A stretch of 64,000 nt of DNA from Geomonas ferrireducens (GCF_004917065.1 NZ_SSYA01000001.1:824550-888549); one strand, 5' to 3'; counted from the stretch's first letter, positions 23,703 to 32,945 are shown. Program-made: numbers and translations. Notes: a model not told the origin generated them from the letters alone.

Positions 23703-26141
23703 TTATTTTGCCAGCAGTTCCTTGATGCGCGCCACCGCCTCCATGGCGTCCTTGGCGTAGAGGTCGGCGCCGATCTCGTCGGCGTACTGCTGGGTCACCA
23801 CCGCGCCCCCCACCATGGTGAAGCTCTTCACCCCTTCAGACTTCAAAAGGGCCACCACCTTGTCCATCTGGGCCATGGTGGTGGTCATGAGCGCGGAGAG
23901 CCCCACCGCGTCCACCTGGTGCTCGCGCGCCGCATCGAGGATCTTGGCCGCCGGTACGTTCTTGCCGAGGTCGATCACCTCGAAGCCGTTGTTCTCGAGG
24001 AGGGTAACCAGGATGTTCTTGCCGATGTCATGGATGTCACCCTCGACGGTGGCCATGAGGATCTTGCCGATGCTCTTCAGCGCGCCGGACGCGAGTTCGC
24101 TCTTGAGCCGGGCGAAGGCGGCCTTCATGGTGTCCGCGGAGACCATGACCTGCGGAAGGAAGAAGGAGCCGTTGCCGAAGCGCTTGCCCACCTCGTCCAG
24201 GCCGACCAGGAGCGCCTCCGAGCTGATCTCCATCGGGGTGAGCCCCTCGGCGAGCGCCTCCTCGACCAGGGCGACCACACCTTCCAGCTCGCCGTTGATG
24301 ACCGCCTTGGCGAGACGACCGCGGATCCCTTCCGGCTCCACGGCGGCTTCGACGGGGGCGCCGGCGCCGGCCGATGCGGGCTGGGTCGAGGCGGTCACCG
24401 CCTGCCCCTTGTAGGCCTCGATGTAGCCGGCGGCGTTCGTATCCTTGCCGAGAAGCACCATCGCGCTGCGCCATGCCGCCATCATGGGCGCCTCCTTCAC
24501 GTTGACGATGGCGGAGGTGAGCCCTGCGGCGAGCGCCATGGAGAAGAAGGTGGAGGAGATGAGCGGACGGCAGGGAAGCCCGAAGGAGATATTGGAGACC
24601 CCGAGCGTCGTGTTGAGCTTGAGCTCGCTCACCTTGCGCACCGCCTCGAGGGCGACGAGTCCCCCCTTCGGTTCTGCGCTCACGGTGAGGGTGAGACAGT
24701 CTACGACGATGTCGCTCCTCTTGATCCCCATTTGCGAGGCACGCTCGGCGACCTTCTGCGCCACGGCCACCCGACCGTCTGCCTCGGCGGGGATGCCCGC
24801 TTCGTCGAGGGTGAGGCAGACGACCGCCGCCCCGTATTTCTTCGCGAGCGGCAGCACCGCGGCCATGCTCTTCTCCTCGCCGTTCACCGAGTTGATGAGC
24901 ACCTTACCGTCCGCGGCCTTGAGGCCGCGCTCCAGCGCCTCGGGCGAGGAGGAGTCGAGCACGAGCGGGGTCTGCACCGCGCCGGTGATGCAGAAGACGG
25001 CGCGCTCCATGGCGGCCAGCTCGTCGATCCCCGGGGCGCCGACGTTCACGTCGAGCAGCGTCGCCCCGAGTTCGGTCTGCTCCAGCGCCTCGCGGCGGAT
25101 GTAGCTCACCTTCCCTTCCCTGAGTTCCTGGGAGTAGAGCTTCTTTCCGGTCGGGTTGATGCGCTCGCCGATGAGCGCGGCCGGGTGCTTGGCACCCATC
25201 GGGGCGAAGGAGCCGCGGCTCGAGATCCAGGTGGTGCCGTCATCCTCCTTCGGGACGAAGGGGGTCTGTTTTTCGGCGAGGGTGTCCTTGATGGCCCTGA
25301 TGTGGGCGGGAGTCGTGCCGCAGCACCCGCCGATGACGCGAACGCCGAGGCCGATCATGCGGTCGTGGTAGGCGGTCATCTCGTCCGGGGTGCCGGGGAA
25401 TACGGTGACGCCGTCCTTGAGGACCGGCAGCCCCGCATTCGCCTGGGAGATGAGCGGGAGCGAGGTCACCTTTCTCATGGCGCAGAGGATGTCGTAGATG
25501 CCGTCCACGCCGAGGCCGCAGTTCGAGCCGACGAGGGAGGCGCCTGCCGCCTCGAGGGTGATGGCCGCCGCCTCCGGCGGAGAGCCGAGCACGCTCCTTC
25601 CCTTCTCCTCGAAGGTGAGCATGGCGATGACCGGGATATCGGCGGAGAGGTCGCGGATGGCGATGAGGGCCGCGCGGATCTCCTTGATGTCGAGGAAGGT
25701 CTCCAGCGAGATGAGGTCGGCGCCGGCGTCGATGAGCGCCTTCGCCTGTTCCTGGAACATGCCGTAAGCTTCGTCGAAGCTCATGTCGCCGACCGGCTCC
25801 ACAAAACGCCCGGTGGGGCCGATGGAACCAGCGACGTAGGCGTTTTCGCCGCAGACCTCACGGGCCAAGCGCACCGCCTCCGCGTTGATGCGGGTCACCT
25901 GGTCGCCCAGGCCGTAGTGTTCCAGCTTCGCCTTGGTGCCGCCGAAGGTGTTGGTGACGATGATGTCCGCGCCCGCCTCGAGGTAGGCGCGGTGCACCCC
26001 TGCCACCACCTCGGGTGCGGTCAGGTTCATTTCCTCCGGAGACTGCCCGGGTTTGAGTCCGCGCTCCTGCAGCATCGTCCCCATGGCGCCGTCCAGAACC
26101 AGCACCCGCTCCTTAACCGCCTGCATAAACGGCATCTTCAT
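23703..26141 (-). CDS. metH: Methionine synthase, cobalamin-dependent, lacking the reactivation domain
   Basis: 812 residues: homocysteine-binding domain (1-300; zinc ligands in NCGLG and GGCCGTTPAH), pterin-binding domain (330-590; GERINPTG, the DVNVGAPG and SNISFGLP motifs), cap domain (about 620-690) and cobalamin-binding domain (695-812; DIHDIGKN with the cobalt-ligand His, then LSALMTTTM). E. coli MetH is about 1227 residues because of the C-terminal AdoMet reactivation domain; that domain is absent here, so a separate reactivating protein would be needed, as in other anaerobes with short MetH. It transfers the methyl group from methyltetrahydrofolate to homocysteine in the cytoplasm. 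Confidence 0.94.
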   Translation of the reverse strand: MKMPFMQAVKERVLVLDGAMGTMLQERGLKPGQSPEEMNLTAPEVVAGVHRAYLEAGADIIVTNTFGGTKAKLEHYGLGDQVTRINAEAVRLAREVCGENAYVAGSIGPTGRFVEPVGDMSFDEAYGMFQEQAKALIDAGADLISLETFLDIKEIRAALIAIRDLSADIPVIAMLTFEEKGRSVLGSPPEAAAITLEAAGASLVGSNCGLGVDGIYDILCAMRKVTSLPLISQANAGLPVLKDGVTVFPGTPDEMTAYHDRMIGLGVRVIGGCCGTTPAHIRAIKDTLAEKQTPFVPKEDDGTTWISSRGSFAPMGAKHPAALIGERINPTGKKLYSQELREGKVSYIRREALEQTELGATLLDVNVGAPGIDELAAMERAVFCITGAVQTPLVLDSSSPEALERGLKAADGKVLINSVNGEEKSMAAVLPLAKKYGAAVVCLTLDEAGIPAEADGRVAVAQKVAERASQMGIKRSDIVVDCLTLTVSAEPKGGLVALEAVRKVSELKLNTTLGVSNISFGLPCRPLISSTFFSMALAAGLTSAIVNVKEAPMMAAWRSAMVLLGKDTNAAGYIEAYKGQAVTASTQPASAGAGAPVEAAVEPEGIRGRLAKAVINGELEGVVALVEEALAEGLTPMEISSEALLVGLDEVGKRFGNGSFFLPQVMVSADTMKAAFARLKSELASGALKSIGKILMATVEGDIHDIGKNILVTLLENNGFEVIDLGKNVPAAKILDAAREHQVDAVGLSALMTTTMAQMDKVVALLKSEGVKSFTMVGGAVVTQQYADEIGADLYAKDAMEAVARIKELLAK

Positions 26142-26157
26142 CTTAACCCCCAGGAAA

Positions 26158-26289
26158 CGTTCAACGTTCTACGTTCAACGTTCAAAAAGTTTTTTCCCTC
26201 CGGCCTGCCCCAGTGCCGCGGATGCCGCGCAACAATTCAAGCAAGGAGCAACCCCAAATGGCGCACGCTGAACGCCGAACGTTGAACGT
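26158..26289. repeat. Inverted-heptamer repeat element A
   Basis: Left edge: CGTTCAA, CGTTCTA, CGTTCAA, CGTTCAA (26158-26185). Right edge: CGCTGAA, CGCCGAA, CGTTGAA (26266-26286), i.e. the same heptamer inverted. About 80 bases of unrelated sequence lie between. It occupies the gap between the GerMN gene and metH and abuts the GerMN stop codon. Related elements are at 35552-35695 and 58309-58336. Confidence 0.75.
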
Positions 26290-26855
26290 TATTTCTTCTC
26301 CAGCGTGAAGTCCGGCGGGATCGGGGCGGAGAGGTCGAGATGCCCCTTGAACTCCTTCACCGGCTTGCCGTCGATCAGGAACTGCACCCCCTTCACCTGC
26401 GGGAAGTTGGCTGCCACGGTGTCGACCACGGAATACACCGCGGTCATCTCTGCGGAACTCCCCTCCGGAAGCCCCTCCACCAGCTCGTGGGAGAAATCGA
26501 CCTCGGCCACATCCCCCTTAAGATGCGCCCCGAGCACGCGCGCGTTGGTCGGCAGGCTCGGCGCCAGGCTCCCCAGGGGGCCCACCACCAGCTCGTCCAC
26601 CACGCTGGCGACCATGTCGTCGGCGGTATCCTCCACGGCGATCTCACGCCCCTCACGGGCAAGACCGGACCCTTCCTCGTTGCCGAAGAAAAGCGTCACC
26701 ACCCGCGTATCGGGAGCCTGCTCGGTCTGCGGCGCAACCTGGGCCGGCTGACTCGCGGTCCGGTACTTGCGCAAGACGAGAAGCCCCACGACGATGGCAA
26801 ACACCAGGAAGGCGACCAGGAGGACGCCTTTGGCCTTGTTAGTACGTCTCTTCAC
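26289..26855 (-). CDS. GerMN-domain protein
   Basis: 188 residues. One N-terminal TM helix (about 9-28) anchors the protein in the membrane; the rest lies outside the cytoplasm. Residues 45-185 form a GerMN domain (RVVTLFFGNEEG, EIAVEDTADDMVASVVDELVVGP, RVLGAHLKGDVAEVDFSHELVE, VYSVVDTVAANFPQVKGVQFLIDGK). GerMN is named from spore germination but is widespread in non-sporulating bacteria, where it is thought to bind peptidoglycan or other proteins. The start is GTG at 26855, overlapping the end of murI by 17 bases, which couples it to cell-wall precursor synthesis. Confidence 0.85.
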   Translation of the reverse strand: MKRRTNKAKGVLLVAFLVFAIVVGLLVLRKYRTASQPAQVAPQTEQAPDTRVVTLFFGNEEGSGLAREGREIAVEDTADDMVASVVDELVVGPLGSLAPSLPTNARVLGAHLKGDVAEVDFSHELVEGLPEGSSAEMTAVYSVVDTVAANFPQVKGVQFLIDGKPVKEFKGHLDLSAPIPPDFTLEKK

Positions 26856-27690
26856 CGTCCTCGCCCTCCTGTTCCTGTTCCAGGCTCACCTGGTAAACGT
26901 CCCCCAGTTCGCCACCGAGGAAACGGTTGCCGACCCTGATGAAGCCGGCGGGGATGTCGGTCACGTAGAAATGGTGGTTGCCTCTTTCGCAATCGGGACG
27001 CAAAAGGCCCTCGCCGGAGAGGATCTGTGCCACGGTACGCGCGGTCTCGGCAGCGGAGTCGACCAATGCCACCTCCGGCCCCATCACCTCGGCGATCACT
27101 TCCTTCAGGATCGGGTAATGGGTGCAGCCAAGGACCAAAGTGTCCACACCTTGCTGTTTCAGGTCCTCGAGGTAGATGCGCGCCGTCATCCTGGCGACCT
27201 CATTGTCCACCCACCCCTCTTCGGCCAGCGGCACGAAGAGCGGGCAGGCGCGGTTCACCACCTCGATGTCTGGGTTGATCCTCTTGATGGCCTTGGTATA
27301 GGCGGAAGAGGCGACGGTAGCTGCGGTGCCGATCACCCCGACCTTCCCGCTTCTGGTGGCGGCGGCAGCGGCGCGCGCGCCCGGCTCGATCACCCCCACG
27401 ATGGGGATGTCGAACTCCTGCTGCAGCGCGGCGAGCGCCACGGCGGAGGCCGTGTTGCAGGCGACGACCAGGAGCTTTATGTCGCGGTTCATGAGGTAGC
27501 GCGCGATCTGGCGCGAGTAGCGGACCACCGTTTCCGGCGACTTGGTGCCGTAGGGAACGCGGGCGGTATCACCAAGGTAGATGGTGTCCTCCTGCGGGAG
27601 CGTGTGAATCACTTCCTTCAGGACGGTAAGACCGCCCACGCCGGAATCGAAGATGCCGATTGCTTTCCAGGCCAAAACTGTTCTCTCCAT
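26839..27690 (-). CDS. murI: Glutamate racemase
   Basis: 283 residues. It interconverts L- and D-glutamate for peptidoglycan. The active-site Cys pair is present in VACNTAS (N-terminal half) and LGCTHYP (C-terminal half); GIFDSGVGGLTVLKEV, DTARVPYG and GTAATV are also canonical. The ATG at 27690 is chosen because IGIFDSG then begins about ten residues in, as usual; upstream frame continues through the 34-nt repeats but has no family similarity. The downstream GerMN gene overlaps its 3' end. Confidence 0.94.
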   Translation of the reverse strand: MERTVLAWKAIGIFDSGVGGLTVLKEVIHTLPQEDTIYLGDTARVPYGTKSPETVVRYSRQIARYLMNRDIKLLVVACNTASAVALAALQQEFDIPIVGVIEPGARAAAAATRSGKVGVIGTAATVASSAYTKAIKRINPDIEVVNRACPLFVPLAEEGWVDNEVARMTARIYLEDLKQQGVDTLVLGCTHYPILKEVIAEVMGPEVALVDSAAETARTVAQILSGEGLLRPDCERGNHHFYVTDIPAGFIRVGNRFLGGELGDVYQVSLEQEQEGEDGEETY

Positions 27691-27782
27691 TAGTTTATTT
27701 CCTGCTGGCAGATCTTCTGCCGACCCGCCCCGGAAAGACGTCCACATCCCGTCTTTCACCGGGCATTGCGAAGACAAACCGT

Positions 27783-27917
27783 CCACCGTAGCGTTGTAAG
27801 CGAAGGTGTAGCCCTGCCCGCCGTAGCCGATAGGCGAAGCGTGGAGCCTGCCCACCGTAGCCGATAGGCGAAGCGTGGAGCCTGCCCACCGTAGCCGATA
27901 GGCGAAGGTGGGATGTT
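27783..27917. repeat. 34-nt tandem repeat with embedded palindromic pieces
   Basis: CCGTAGCCGATAGGCGAAG recurs at 27821, 27855 and 27889, exactly 34 bases apart, with a diverged copy at 27786. Each unit has GCCxxxxAGGC-type inverted pieces. It lies just upstream of murI and is partly open in its frame but is not part of the protein. Similar units (GTAGCCGATAGGCGAAG) are known to recur in Geobacter intergenic regions by recollection, not by search. Confidence 0.75.
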
Positions 27918-27963
27918 ATTAGATTTTTAGAGGGAGTGTCAAGGTTTACGTCCAGCGGAGGGG

Positions 27964-28650
27964 TCAGGAAGATACGAAGAGCATGACGAGCGGCGGAGCC
28001 AGGAAAACCGCGGGGAGCAGGTTCCCCACCGGGACCCGTTTCACCCCGAGCATGTCGAGGCCGATGGCGAGGATCAAAAGCCCGCCGACGGCGTTCATCT
28101 CCTGCACCACGGCGGGTGTCATGATCTGCTGGGCGAAGGACGCGGAGAGGGTGATGGCACCCTGGTAGGCGAAGAGCGGCAGCGCGGAGAAGAGGACGCC
28201 CACTCCGAGGGTGGAGGCGAGCGCCACCGAGGCGATGCCGTCCAGGGCGGCCTTCGCGTAAAGGATGTCCGGGCGCGACCCGAGACCGTCCTGCAACGCC
28301 CCCATGATGGCCATGGCTCCGACGCAGTACAAAAGGCTCGCCGTGACGAACCCCTCGGCCACCTTGCCGCTTCCCTTGAAGCGGTCGCCGATCCAGTTCC
28401 CAAGGGCCTCCAGGCGCCCCTCGATGCCGAAGAGCTCGCCGATGATCCCGCCGCCGATGAGCGAGCCGATGATAATCAGCGGCTGCTGACTTTTCAAAGA
28501 GAGCTGCATGCCGATAAGTAATACTGCGAGCCCGACTCCGGACATGACGGTCCCCCTCACACGACTGGAAATGAGGTGTCCCGCCTTGATGCCGATAAAG
28601 CCACCGATTACTATTGCTGCTGCGTTTGCTGCCGTACCTTGCATGATCAT
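27964..28650 (-). CDS. DUF554 membrane protein
   Basis: 228 residues with seven predicted hydrophobic helices. The start MIMQGTAANAAAIVIGGFIGIKAG matches the DUF554 N-terminus, and GSLIGGGIIGELFGIE and LLYCVGAMAIMGALQDGL are conserved blocks. Function is not established for the family, which is proposed to be a transporter. I start at the ATG at 28650 (the next ATG, 28644, is possible); the Shine-Dalgarno sequence is poor. It is divergent from pyruvate carboxylase, and the shared 286-base region contains that gene's promoter and operator. Confidence 0.82.
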   Translation of the reverse strand: MIMQGTAANAAAIVIGGFIGIKAGHLISSRVRGTVMSGVGLAVLLIGMQLSLKSQQPLIIIGSLIGGGIIGELFGIEGRLEALGNWIGDRFKGSGKVAEGFVTASLLYCVGAMAIMGALQDGLGSRPDILYAKAALDGIASVALASTLGVGVLFSALPLFAYQGAITLSASFAQQIMTPAVVQEMNAVGGLLILAIGLDMLGVKRVPVGNLLPAVFLAPPLVMLFVSS

Positions 28651-28759
28651 CGCGCCAAGATAAGGCAGGTCCAAGGCCAAGGCAAGCAAAAAGCCGCCCC
28701 GCTGCTGCCCCCATTTTGCGGTTTGGCGACAGCATACAAAAATATAACTACATTCTGGA

Positions 28760-28789
28760 TTGACATTCGATTTCGAATCTGCTTTTATA
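28760..28789 (+). promoter_or_regulatory. Sigma-70-type promoter upstream of pyruvate carboxylase
   Basis: TTGACA at 28760-28765, 18-base spacer, TTTATA at 28784-28789. The expected start site (about 28797) gives a leader of about 140 bases carrying the operator at 28836. Confidence 0.5.
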
Positions 28790-28835
28790 TGCCACCTTTT
28801 TGAATACATAATTAAACCCTCAGAAATTAAAGGGA

Positions 28836-28851
28836 AATTGGTTTTACCAAT
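28836..28851. promoter_or_regulatory. PdhR/GntR-type operator
   Basis: AATTGGT-TTT-ACCAAT is a perfect 6-bp dyad with a three-base centre. It matches the published E. coli PdhR box (ATTGGTNNNACCAAT) at every defined base, and more generally the FadR-subfamily consensus TNGTNNNACNA. It lies between the promoter and the pyruvate carboxylase start, where binding would block transcription. The regulator itself is not in this window. Confidence 0.6.
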
Positions 28852-28936
28852 AGGGCGGCACCTGTTTTATTATCGCAATAAAATTTCCACCATTTGTTTT
28901 AGTCTCGGTAAAAAACACCCCACTAAAGGAGAAGAA

Positions 28937-31900
28937 ATGGAAGCTCGGAAATTCAGGAAGGTGATGGCAGCTAACCGCGGGGAGATCGCGATCAGGATCT
29001 TCCGCGCCTGCACCGAACTAGGCATCAGCACGGTTGCCATCTATTCGGAAGAGGACAAGCTCTCACTGCACCGTTACAAGGCGGATGAAGCCTACCAGGT
29101 AGGAAAGGGGAAAGCCCCCATCGACGCCTACCTGGGGATCGACGAGATCATCGCGCTCGCCAAGAAGCGCGACGTCGACGCCATCCACCCCGGTTACGGC
29201 TTCCTGGCCGAGAACGCCGAATTCGCCGAGAAGTGCGAGGCAAACGGCATCGCCTTCATCGGACCTACCGCCGAGATGCAACGTGCCCTCGGTGACAAGG
29301 TCGCCGCGAGGAAGGTGGCGAAAGCCGCGGGCGTTGCGACGGTCCCCGGCACCGAGGAGCCCATCCTCCACGAGGAGGACGCGCTCAAGTTCGCCAAGAA
29401 CCACGGTTACCCGATCATCATCAAGGCGGCGGCGGGCGGCGGCGGGCGCGGCATGCGCGTCGCGACGAACCAGAAGGAGCTCCTCGAAGGGCTGCAGTCG
29501 GCCTCGTCCGAGGCGAAGGCCGCCTTCGGCGACCCCTCCGTCTTCCTCGAGCGCTACCTGAAAAACCCGAAGCACATCGAGGTGCAGGTCCTGGGGGACG
29601 GCTATGGCAGCCTCGTGCACTTCTATGAGCGCGACTGCTCCATCCAGCGCCGCCACCAGAAGGTGGTCGAGTTCGCGCCGTCCTTGGCCCTTCCCGGCGA
29701 CACCCGCTTAGCCCTTTGCACCGACGCTCTGAAGATCGCCAAGCAGGTGGGGTACCGTAACGCCGGCACCGTCGAATTCCTCCTCGACGAGGAGGGGCGC
29801 TACTACTTCATCGAGATGAACCCGCGCATCCAGGTAGAGCATACCGTGACCGAGATGATCACCGGCCGTAATCTCGTGCAGGCCCAGATCCTCATCGCCG
29901 AAGGGAAAAGGCTCGCCGACCCGGAGATCAACATCCCGAACCAGGGCTCCATCGAGATGCGCGGCTACGCCATCCAGTGCCGCATCACCACCGAGGACCC
30001 GACCAACAACTTCGCCCCCGACTTCGGCACGCTGACCACCTACCGCTCCTCGGCAGGCTGCGGCGTCCGCCTCGACGCGGGTAACGCCTTCACCGGTGCG
30101 CAGATCACGCCGCACTACGACTCGCTGCTCGTCAAGGTGAGCTCCTGGGGCCTCACCTTCACCGAGGCGGCCCACATCATGGATCGAAGCCTCCAGGAAT
30201 TCCGCGTGCGCGGCGTGAAGACCAACATAGGCTTTTTGGAGAACGTGATCACCCACCCGGTCTTCCTTGCGGGCGAGTGCAACACCTCCTTCATCGACCA
30301 GCACCCCGAGCTCCTCGTCATCCCCGAGAAGAAGGACCGCGCCAACAAGGTGCTGAACTTTCTGGGCGACGTGATCGTGAACGGCTCCGCCGGCGTCGCG
30401 AAGCCCTTGCGCTCGGCCGAACTCATCGACGCGTGCGTCCCGCAGATCGAGCCGTTCGCGCAAAAGCCCAAGGGGACCAAGGACATCCTGCGCGAGAAGG
30501 GGGCCGAGGGGCTCGCCAAGTGGGTTCTCGAGCAGAAGAAGCTCCTCCTAACCGACACCACGATGCGGGACGCACACCAGTCGCTGCTCGCCACCCGCGT
30601 CAGGACCTACGATCTCCTGAAGATCGCCGAGCCTACCTCGTACCTTGCGAGCGACCTCTTCTCGCTGGAGCTTTGGGGGGGCGCCACCTTCGACGTCTCG
30701 ATGCGCTTTCTGAAAGAGGACCCCTGGCAGAGGCTGCACGCCCTCTCCGAGGCTATCCCCAACGTTCTCTTCCAGATGCTTTTAAGGGGAGCGAACGCGG
30801 TCGGCTACACGAACTACCCGGACAACGTGGTGCAGCGCTTCGTGGCCCAGGCCGCCGAGAGCGGCGTCGACGTCTTCCGCGTCTTCGACTCGCTCAACTG
30901 GACCCGCGGCATGCAGGTCGCCATGGAGGCGGTGCAGAAGTCGGGCAAGATCTGCGAGGCAGCCATCTGCTACACCGGCGACATCTCCGACCCCACCCGC
31001 ACCAAGTACCCCCTCTCCTACTACGTCTCCATGGCGAAGGAACTGGAGAAGATGGGTGCGCACATCCTCGCCATCAAGGACATGGCGGGGCTTCTCAAAC
31101 CGTACGCCGGCTACCAGCTCGTGAAGGCGCTCAAGGAGGAGATCGGCATCCCGGTGCACCTGCACACGCACGACACCTCCGGCAACGGCGGCGCGCTTCT
31201 GCTCATGGCGGCGCAGGCCGGTGTCGACATCGTGGATGCGGCGCTCTCCTCCATCTCCGGCCTCACCTCGCAGCCCAACCTGAACGCCCTCGTAGCGACC
31301 ATGAAGGGGACCGAGCGCGACCCGCAGGTGGACGAGCGCGGCATGCAGCAGCTCGCCAACTACTGGGAGACGGTGCGCGATTACTACACCCCCTTCGAGT
31401 CCGGGCTCAAAAGCGGCACCGCCGAGGTGTACCACCACGAGATCCCGGGTGGACAGTACTCCAACTACAAGCCGCAGGTCGCGGGCTTGGGCCTCATCGA
31501 GCGCTGGGAGGAGTGCAAGGAGATGTACCACAAGGTGAACCTCCTCTTCGGCGACGTGGTCAAGGTCACCCCCTCCTCCAAGGTGGTCGGCGACATGGCG
31601 ATGTTCCTCGTGAAGAACAACCTCGAGCCGGAAGACGTCTTCGCCCCCGGCGCTGACCTCGCCTTCCCCGAGTCGGTGGTCGGCTTCTTCAAGGGTATGA
31701 TCGGCCAGCCCTACCAGGGCTTTCCCAAGGAGCTGCAGAAGATCATCCTCAAGGGGCAGGAGCCCATCACCTGCCGTCCGGGCGAACTCCTCGAGCCCGC
31801 CGACTTCGAGAAGGAGCGCGCGACCGCCGAGGCGAAGGTAGGCCACCCGGTGAACGACGAGGAGTTGATGTCGTACATGATGTACCCGAACGTCTACGTG

Positions 31901-32383
31901 GAGTACGCCAAGCACCGCCAGGAGTTCTCCGACGTCTCGGTGATCCCGACCCCGATCTTCTTCTACGGCTTAGAGCCCGGCCAGGAGACCTCCATCGAGC
32001 TGCAGCCGGGCAAGACGCTCATCGTGAAGCTGAACGCCATCGGCAAGACCCAGCCCGATGGTACCAAGAAGATCTACTTCGAGTTGAACGGCAACGCGAG
32101 GAGCGTCACGGTGCGCGACCAGTCGGTGCAAAGCGACGAGTGCGGCCACGAGAAGGCCGACAAGTCGAACCCGAAGCACGTCGGGGCCCCGATGCCGGGC
32201 AAGGTCATCAAGCTCAACGTGAAGCCGGGGGACGCCGTCAAGGCGGGTGACATTCTCGCGGTCACCGAAGCCATGAAGATGGAAACGAACATCAAGGCCA
32301 AGGAAGACGGTTGCATTGCCGAGGTGAAGTGCAAAGAGGGTGGAAAGGTGGAAAAAGAGGAGCTCCTCTTCGTTTTGTCCTAA
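28937..32383 (+). CDS. pyc: Pyruvate carboxylase (single-chain)
   Basis: 1148 residues, the normal length. Order of domains: biotin carboxylase (1-450; MAANRGEIAIRIFRA, ATP-grasp GGGGRGMRV, EMNPRIQVEHTVTE), carboxyltransferase (about 530-810; TTMRDAHQSLLATRVRT, with the metal-binding HLHTHDTSGNG), the conserved carboxylase domain (to about 1010), and biotin carrier (last 75 residues, with EAMKMET containing the biotinylated Lys). It makes oxaloacetate from pyruvate, bicarbonate and ATP, the anaplerotic step for acetate-grown Geobacter. The ATG at 28937 follows AAGGAG at 28926-28931 and fits the family; the frame open further upstream is leader. Confidence 0.97.
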   Translation: MEARKFRKVMAANRGEIAIRIFRACTELGISTVAIYSEEDKLSLHRYKADEAYQVGKGKAPIDAYLGIDEIIALAKKRDVDAIHPGYGFLAENAEFAEKCEANGIAFIGPTAEMQRALGDKVAARKVAKAAGVATVPGTEEPILHEEDALKFAKNHGYPIIIKAAAGGGGRGMRVATNQKELLEGLQSASSEAKAAFGDPSVFLERYLKNPKHIEVQVLGDGYGSLVHFYERDCSIQRRHQKVVEFAPSLALPGDTRLALCTDALKIAKQVGYRNAGTVEFLLDEEGRYYFIEMNPRIQVEHTVTEMITGRNLVQAQILIAEGKRLADPEINIPNQGSIEMRGYAIQCRITTEDPTNNFAPDFGTLTTYRSSAGCGVRLDAGNAFTGAQITPHYDSLLVKVSSWGLTFTEAAHIMDRSLQEFRVRGVKTNIGFLENVITHPVFLAGECNTSFIDQHPELLVIPEKKDRANKVLNFLGDVIVNGSAGVAKPLRSAELIDACVPQIEPFAQKPKGTKDILREKGAEGLAKWVLEQKKLLLTDTTMRDAHQSLLATRVRTYDLLKIAEPTSYLASDLFSLELWGGATFDVSMRFLKEDPWQRLHALSEAIPNVLFQMLLRGANAVGYTNYPDNVVQRFVAQAAESGVDVFRVFDSLNWTRGMQVAMEAVQKSGKICEAAICYTGDISDPTRTKYPLSYYVSMAKELEKMGAHILAIKDMAGLLKPYAGYQLVKALKEEIGIPVHLHTHDTSGNGGALLLMAAQAGVDIVDAALSSISGLTSQPNLNALVATMKGTERDPQVDERGMQQLANYWETVRDYYTPFESGLKSGTAEVYHHEIPGGQYSNYKPQVAGLGLIERWEECKEMYHKVNLLFGDVVKVTPSSKVVGDMAMFLVKNNLEPEDVFAPGADLAFPESVVGFFKGMIGQPYQGFPKELQKIILKGQEPITCRPGELLEPADFEKERATAEAKVGHPVNDEELMSYMMYPNVYVEYAKHRQEFSDVSVIPTPIFFYGLEPGQETSIELQPGKTLIVKLNAIGKTQPDGTKKIYFELNGNARSVTVRDQSVQSDECGHEKADKSNPKHVGAPMPGKVIKLNVKPGDAVKAGDILAVTEAMKMETNIKAKEDGCIAEVKCKEGGKVEKEELLFVLS

Positions 32384-32409
32384 AGCAGAAAGACCAAACG
32401 CACGCGAAA

Positions 32410-32435
32410 GGGGGGCACGAGCCCCCCTTTTTTTT
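32410..32435 (+). terminator. Terminator of pyruvate carboxylase gene
   Basis: GGGGGGC, ACGA loop, GCCCCCC, then eight T residues: a 7-bp GC stem with a perfect T tract, 26 bases past the stop. Confidence 0.93.
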
Positions 32436-32945
32436 CGTCCGGTCGCCAAAACCTTGGCGACGCAGCAATAACGGCCTTTTACGCCGCCTAAAATTTGGGC
32501 ATTTTGCTAGAAATATCCCATTTGTTGCCAATAGTCCCCTTTACCGCCCATTTCTCCACATACTTTTCCACAGGCCACGTGGATAGAAGAGCATCATCCA
32601 GCAACGCTCCGCACTGTAAACATTCCTAAAGCCTTGATAGTTGTCCACTTTACCGGCAGAAAACGAGTTCCCGACATTTCCTTGACGTTTTTTGTCTCCC
32701 GCCACGGGGGCCCTCCCCGCAGGCACCTGGCAGAAAAGCGTGTTGCATCCCCCGGCACAGGGACAAATTTGACGGCCTATAATAAGTACGCTTTTATATC
32801 CAATGAAAACACGGTAGAATCAGCACTCGTCCATGCACTATGCTCATAGAGCGCGTTGTCATTTCGCCCCGAACGTTTATATGTTTTGCTATGACTGTCT
32901 TTTGCGGGTTTTGAGCTGGCCTCTTGTGCGCCAATCGGAGTTCGT
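32436..32945. other. Intergenic region with no gene seen
   Basis: 510 bases between the pyc terminator and the hybrid kinase. I see no open frame with family similarity and no tRNA or rRNA. The left part is AT-richer than the surroundings. It contains a promoter candidate at 32769-32797 and otherwise nothing I can name. Confidence 0.5.
32769..32797 (+). promoter_or_regulatory. Sigma-70-type promoter candidate for the hybrid kinase
   Basis: TTGACG (32769-32774), 17-base spacer, TTTTAT (32792-32797; TTTATA with an 18-base spacer). It leaves a leader of about 145 bases to the GTG at 32946. A TATAAT (32779-32784) inside the spacer offers an alternative -10. Confidence 0.4.

Noticed and set aside
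23664-26285. An 873-codon plus-strand frame over metH
   Set aside because: Antisense shadow of metH: rich in His, Arg and Gly with no domain, and it even covers the heptamer repeat.
27691-27855. A longer murI N-terminus of 55 extra residues
   Set aside because: The extension is read partly from the 34-nt repeats and the family N-terminus fits the ATG at 27690.
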